A DNA stretch of 64,000 nt from the NCBI GenBank assembly GCA_037388505.1, contig JARRKC010000044.1, forward strand, positions 1-64,000, given 5' to 3'. The notes under the pieces were generated by a model. It ran no database searches. It was not told the DNA's origin and saw only the letters and a list, made by a program, of their open reading frames with translations. The DNA is from JARRKC01 sp037388505 (GTDB lineage: Bacteria; Acidobacteriota; UBA6911; RPQK01; JAPXNP01). Of the stretch, positions 61,401 to 64,000 are shown one piece after another (the stretch's first letter is position 1; every line of letters starts with the position of its first letter). The position numbers were made by a program, and so were the translations under genes.

Positions 61401-61642
61401 TGACGACCTTGGCCTTCGGTTTCGGAGTCCTGCCGCTCGTGGTGGCCTCCGGAGCGGGTGCCGGTGCGCAGAAAGCCATCGGCACCGGAGTGTTCGGCGG
61501 AATGGTGGCTTCGACCACCCTGGTCATCATGTTCGCACCGCTCTTCTACCTGCTCATCGAGCGTACGTTGGGGAAGAGACGCCCCCCGACTCAACCCGCG
61601 ACACCCGAGATTCCCGGAGAGGGGGAGCAGAGCCATGAGTAG
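58460..61642 (+). CDS. RND multidrug efflux pump, HAE1 family (AcrB type)
   Basis: 1060 residues with twelve membrane helices and two large periplasmic loops. The start MLSRFFLDRPVFAWVIAIVMM is typical. The proton-relay Asp pair lies in GLLVDDAIVVVENVERIMAEEG in helix 4. The second half has the matching Lys region in LTAKNAILIVQFAK in helix 10. Periplasmic porter-domain markers are present (FFGGSTGVLYRQFSVT, TSYLPEEDQGSLLVQV). It exports drugs, dyes, solvents or other amphiphiles in exchange for protons. It follows the adaptor by 11 bases and overlaps the outer membrane gene by 8. Confidence 0.97.
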   Translation: MLSRFFLDRPVFAWVIAIVMMAGGILAIVTMPVSQYPNIAPPSIYIQAMYPGGSAETVEATVTQIIEQKMTGLDKLLYVTSTSDSSGMARIELTFAPGTDPDLAWAKVQNKLQLAMPSLPEAVTRTGIRVGKATRNYLLIVSLISEDGRLSQEDLMDYAFSNLEKVVSRLPGVGEVEIFGSQYAMRVWLDPDKLTNYSLTVNDVVSALRAYNVEVSAGQFGAWPAVPGQRMNAAIIVQHLLQSPEQFAAIPIRVNQDGSEVQIKDVARTQLGTEFYDVNVLYNGKPASGLAVRMMAGANALDTATRVKQALADLSPYFPPGMKVVYPFDTTPFTVESINEVVRTLVEAIVLVFLIMFLFLGTMRATLVPTIAVPVVILGTFGILGLAGYSINVLDMFALILAIGLLVDDAIVVVENVERIMAEEGLSPKQATAKSMDQITSALIGIGLVLSAVFGPMAFFGGSTGVLYRQFSVTIVSAMMLSVAVALILTPVLCASLLRPIPAGHQLADAAVPFLRPFFRWFERTFFKGRERYVGLVRRTINKKFRYLLLYVAIVAALGILFVRMPTSYLPEEDQGSLLVQVTLPSGTTLEQTRALMDRIQTYFQENEKDAVDSFMSIIGFSFAGRGQNVGMGFVKLKDWNLRKDSNLSAWAVQRRAMGVFSQFRNAMAYVFVPPAITELGTSTGFDFQLLDFGGIGHQKLMAARNQLLGMAAQDPRLVRVRPNGLDDVPEYQVDVDWEKAGALGLPISSIHSTIAASFGSAYVNDFIQSGRVKRVYVQADAPHRMLPEDMLKLYVRNAAGEMVPFSSFASGRWIYGSPKLERFNGFPSLNIQGEAAPGFSTGDAMAAMEELSRRLPAGTGFDWTGISYQERLATGQAPLLYAFSIFVIFLCLAALYESWPIPIAVLLCFTLGVVGGVVAATLRGLPNDVYFQIALLTTLGLTAKNAILIVQFAKAGVERGMGLVEATIEGARLRFRPIVMTTLAFGFGVLPLVVASGAGAGAQKAIGTGVFGGMVASTTLVIMFAPLFYLLIERTLGKRRPPTQPATPEIPGEGEQSHE

Positions 61643-63047
61643 GATCCAATGGAAACTCGCCCTGTTGCTTGGCTTGACCCTTGCGGGCTGCAATCTGGCT
61701 CCCAAGTACAGCCAACCCAAGACGCCTGTTCCAAACCACTGGCCGGAGGGGCCCGCCTATAAGGCGGAGGCCGGACCGACAGGGGCCGCCCCGGTCCAGT
61801 TGCACCCGGAAGATTTCATCAAGGATCCAAATTTGCTCGGCGTCCTGCAACTGGCTCTCGAAAACAGCCGGGATCTGCGCTTGGCGGCGCTCAACGTCGC
61901 AAGCGCCCGTTCCCTTTATCGCATCCAGCGCGGCGAACTCTTTCCCTCGGTGGGTGCCTCGCTTTCCGGCACGAAGGAGCACACGTCCCGCGATTTGTCG
62001 GGACCGGATCAAGCGCGAACGACGGAGCGCTACAGCGTCGATCTCGGAGTGAGCGCCTGGGAGGTCGACCTGTTCGGCCGGATTCGGAACTTGAAGCAGT
62101 CGGCCCTCGAGCAGTTCTTCGCCTTCGAGGCGTATCGACGTGGTGCGGAGATCCTGCTGCTCAGCGAGGTGTCTCGCGCTTACTACACCCTCGCCGCGGA
62201 CCGGGAGTCCCTCAAGCTCGCCGGGGCCACTCTCAAGACCCAGCAGGACTCCTACGACCTGGTGAATACGTTGTACAAGAACGGGTTGGCGACCGAGTTG
62301 GATTTGCGCCGAGCAGAAACCCAGGTGGAGGCGGCCCGTGAGGACATCGGCCTGTACACCCAACTCACGGCTCAGGATATCAACGCCCTGAACTTCCTGG
62401 TCGGCGCGCCCGTGCCTGCCGACCAACTCCCCGGCGGTCTGGTCGGAATCGTCCCTCCGGAGACGATAGGCGCCGGCCTGTCCTCCGATATCCTGCTGGG
62501 CCGACCCGACGTGGAGGCCGCAGAGCACCAACTGAAGGCGGCCTACGCGGATATCGGCGCGGCGCGGGCGGCTTTCTTCCCGCGAATCGGTCTCACCGCT
62601 CTGGGTGGTACGGCCAGTCGTGCCTTGTCGGGCCTCTTCGACGCGGCCACCGGGACCTGGACCTTTGCCGCGCAGGCCGCCATGCCGGTCTTCGACGCTC
62701 GTACGCGGCCCGCACTGCGCTTGACAGAGAACGAAAAGGAGATCCTGGTGACCGAGTATGAAAAGGCGATCCAGACGGCGTTCCGCGAAACAGCGGACAC
62801 CCTGGCCGTCTTGGGTACCATCGATGACCGGATCCAGGCTCACGTGGCCCTGGTCCAGGCTTCCTCCGAGGCGTACCGACTCACTCAGGTGCGCTACAAG
62901 AACGGGATCGACAGCTATCTCGGGGTCCTCGATGCACAGCGCTCCCTGTATTCGGCGCAGCAAGGGATGGTCTTGCTCGAGCTGGCGAAATTCAGCAACC
63001 AGATTCGCTTCTACGAGGTTCTCGGGGGACAGGGCTATCGCCCGTAG
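61635..63047 (+). CDS. Outer membrane efflux lipoprotein (NodT/OprM family)
   Basis: 470 residues from the ATG at 61635, overlapping the pump's stop by 8 bases. The lipoprotein signal ends LTLAGCNLAP. Two structural repeats of the TolC-like fold are visible, with LALENSRDLRLAALNVASARSLYRIQRGELFPSVGASLSG in the first and LGRPDVEAAEHQLKAAYADIGAARAAFFPRIGLTALGG in the second. It forms the trimeric exit duct for the RND pump. The frame is complete with no sign of damage. Confidence 0.95.
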   Translation: MSRIQWKLALLLGLTLAGCNLAPKYSQPKTPVPNHWPEGPAYKAEAGPTGAAPVQLHPEDFIKDPNLLGVLQLALENSRDLRLAALNVASARSLYRIQRGELFPSVGASLSGTKEHTSRDLSGPDQARTTERYSVDLGVSAWEVDLFGRIRNLKQSALEQFFAFEAYRRGAEILLLSEVSRAYYTLAADRESLKLAGATLKTQQDSYDLVNTLYKNGLATELDLRRAETQVEAAREDIGLYTQLTAQDINALNFLVGAPVPADQLPGGLVGIVPPETIGAGLSSDILLGRPDVEAAEHQLKAAYADIGAARAAFFPRIGLTALGGTASRALSGLFDAATGTWTFAAQAAMPVFDARTRPALRLTENEKEILVTEYEKAIQTAFRETADTLAVLGTIDDRIQAHVALVQASSEAYRLTQVRYKNGIDSYLGVLDAQRSLYSAQQGMVLLELAKFSNQIRFYEVLGGQGYRP

Positions 63048-63091
63048 GAGACCGTCGAGAGTACGCAACGGGATACGAGGAGGTCCGTGGT

Positions 63092-63754
63092 TTGGCAGAG
63101 AAGTCGGAAAACGCGTTGTCACGGCGTCAGAGGCGCAAGCTCCAGCTGAGGGAGGAGATCCTGGACGCCGCGCTGGACCTGTTTGCCGAGAAGGGCTTCC
63201 ACGACGTCGCGATGCAGGAGGTCGCCGACCGCGTGGAGGTCAGCGTGGGTACCCTGTACAACATCTTCTCGAGCAAGGAAGATCTCTACCAGCAGTTGGT
63301 CGTCGAACACGCCCGGAACTTCATCACGGTGCTGCGACGACTTCTTTCCGACGGCGGGGAGAATCCCTTGGATGTCGTGCGCGAACACATTGCGGCAGCT
63401 TGGGGAGTACTGAGTTCCGACCGCCGGGTGCTGAAGCTCTATCTCGGCTTGACCCAGGGGGCGCGTTTTTCGGTGCAGCTCCGGCTGCATCGAGACCTCA
63501 GGAAGGAGACCGAGCTGCTGACGGAGGCCCTCAGCGCAGTGATGGACCGTGCCATCGCACAGAAGCTGCTCCGTCCGGTCGGCGGGCGGAACCTTGTTTT
63601 GATGCTGCAGGGGATTTCCCACTCCTTCTTCGTGGACTGGCTCCAGAATCCCGACCCCGAAGCAGTCGACCGCAACGTCGAAATGATACTGAACCTCTTC
63701 TTCAGAGGTGCCCTGGAGAAGCCGGCTCGCGACGAAGGGGAAATGTACAGATGA
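63092..63754 (+). CDS. TetR-family regulator of the efflux operon
   Basis: 220 residues starting at a TTG with AGGAGG 8 bases upstream. The N-terminal helix-turn-helix reads LREEILDAALDLFAEKGFHDVAMQEVADRVEVSVGTLYNIFSSKEDLY. The rest is an all-helical ligand domain that should bind the pump's substrates. As the last gene of the efflux operon it is probably an autorepressor acting on the tandem sites at 56737-56772. Confidence 0.92.
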   Translation: MAEKSENALSRRQRRKLQLREEILDAALDLFAEKGFHDVAMQEVADRVEVSVGTLYNIFSSKEDLYQQLVVEHARNFITVLRRLLSDGGENPLDVVREHIAAAWGVLSSDRRVLKLYLGLTQGARFSVQLRLHRDLRKETELLTEALSAVMDRAIAQKLLRPVGGRNLVLMLQGISHSFFVDWLQNPDPEAVDRNVEMILNLFFRGALEKPARDEGEMYR

Positions 63755-63793
63755 GTACAATGTACGCATCAGCGACACGAGGGAGTTCCATGC

Positions 63794-64000
63794 ATGTCAG
63801 CAGCGAGGGATGGGCATAACCACAGAGACAGAACGGACGGACGGCAAACGGAGCCGAAGCAGTCGCATCCCCGCATGATCTTCGGAGTCTATGGAGGCGG
63901 TATTGCCGGGACTGATTCGGGAATCGCGACCGGTCCGGCAGACGAACCCGATCGGATCAACCGGGCCCTCGATCTGCTGCAGGGCAGGAGTGAGGAATTT
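63794..64000 (+). CDS. Hypothetical protein, 3' end outside the window
   Basis: The frame is open from the ATG at 63794 to the window's edge (69 codons). After a hydrophilic start it reads RMIFGVYGGGIAGTDSGIATGPADEPDRINRALDLLQG. This resembles the N-terminus of a barrel-like hydrolase family that begins with a (I/F)GVYPGG...TGPPDDPxRI pattern. An ATG at 63875 may be the true start. The fragment is too short to name a family. Confidence 0.5.
   Translation, partial: MSAARDGHNHRDRTDGRQTEPKQSHPRMIFGVYGGGIAGTDSGIATGPADEPDRINRALDLLQGRSEEF

Noticed and set aside
1..64000. tRNA or rRNA genes
   Set aside because: I looked for T-loop strings (GGTTCGAAT-like) with acceptor pairing and for rRNA core sequences. 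The few GGTTCGA hits lie in coding or unpaired contexts.

Overview
The window is a GC-rich bacterial chromosome segment with no rRNA or tRNA genes, no CRISPR array and no intact insertion sequence. The gene families suggest Acidobacteriota or a near relative. They include Ser/Thr kinases fused to beta-propellers or RDD membrane domains, an ECF sigma factor coupled to a kinase, a PadR regulator beside a permease-prefix membrane protein, stand-alone TonB C-terminal domains, sulfatases with DUF1080 proteins, and a very large secreted PKD/CARDB protein. This placement is inferred from family content only.

Layout. 0-1.5 kb holds a cluster of REP-like palindromes (REPIN-like) beside a weak hypothetical gene. 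1.5-7.2 kb holds an RRM RNA-binding protein, a YfhO-type membrane protein, a GT2 glycosyltransferase and a GT-C-like membrane protein. 7.4-16.9 kb is a signalling region: a kinase/beta-propeller gene followed by the stump of a second kinase, an acyltransferase, and an ECF sigma factor translationally coupled to a 928-residue kinase that also carries a degenerate second kinase domain. 17.2-20.7 kb holds NTF2-like (SnoaL) proteins, several visibly broken genes and an O-methyltransferase. 21.1-22.4 kb holds two divergent redox or metal genes, one with an in-frame TGA at the first Cys of a DsbA-type CPHC motif. 22.7-28.2 kb holds an alginate-export-type porin, a permease-prefix/PadR pair and an orphan sensor kinase. 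28.3-45.4 kb is rich in carbohydrate and secretion genes: two sulfatases, a DUF1080 protein, the 1924-residue secreted protein, two enolase-superfamily enzymes, an alpha/beta hydrolase and a Gfo/Idh oxidoreductase. 45.6-48.3 kb holds a leaderless AAA/DUF4143 ATPase, a methyltransferase and a VapBC-like toxin-antitoxin pair. 48.5-52.5 kb is a complete sugar ABC importer whose permease has an unusual extra domain. 53-56.4 kb holds an ECF sigma module, a secreted PPC/DUF296 protein and MscS. 56.5-63.8 kb holds a pectinesterase remnant and then a complete RND tripartite efflux operon that ends in its own TetR gene, with tandem TetR-type operators at its front.

The most notable item is a probable selenoprotein (21127-21678, minus strand). 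The reading frame is thioredoxin-like on both sides of the TGA, the TGA replaces the nucleophilic Cys of CPHC, and a hairpin with a G-rich loop lies at the distance expected of a bacterial SECIS. A second theme is decay: at least seven gene remnants (FtsX-type permease, kinase, AhpD-like, lipoprotein, SnoaL, glycosyltransferase and pectinesterase) lie between intact genes.
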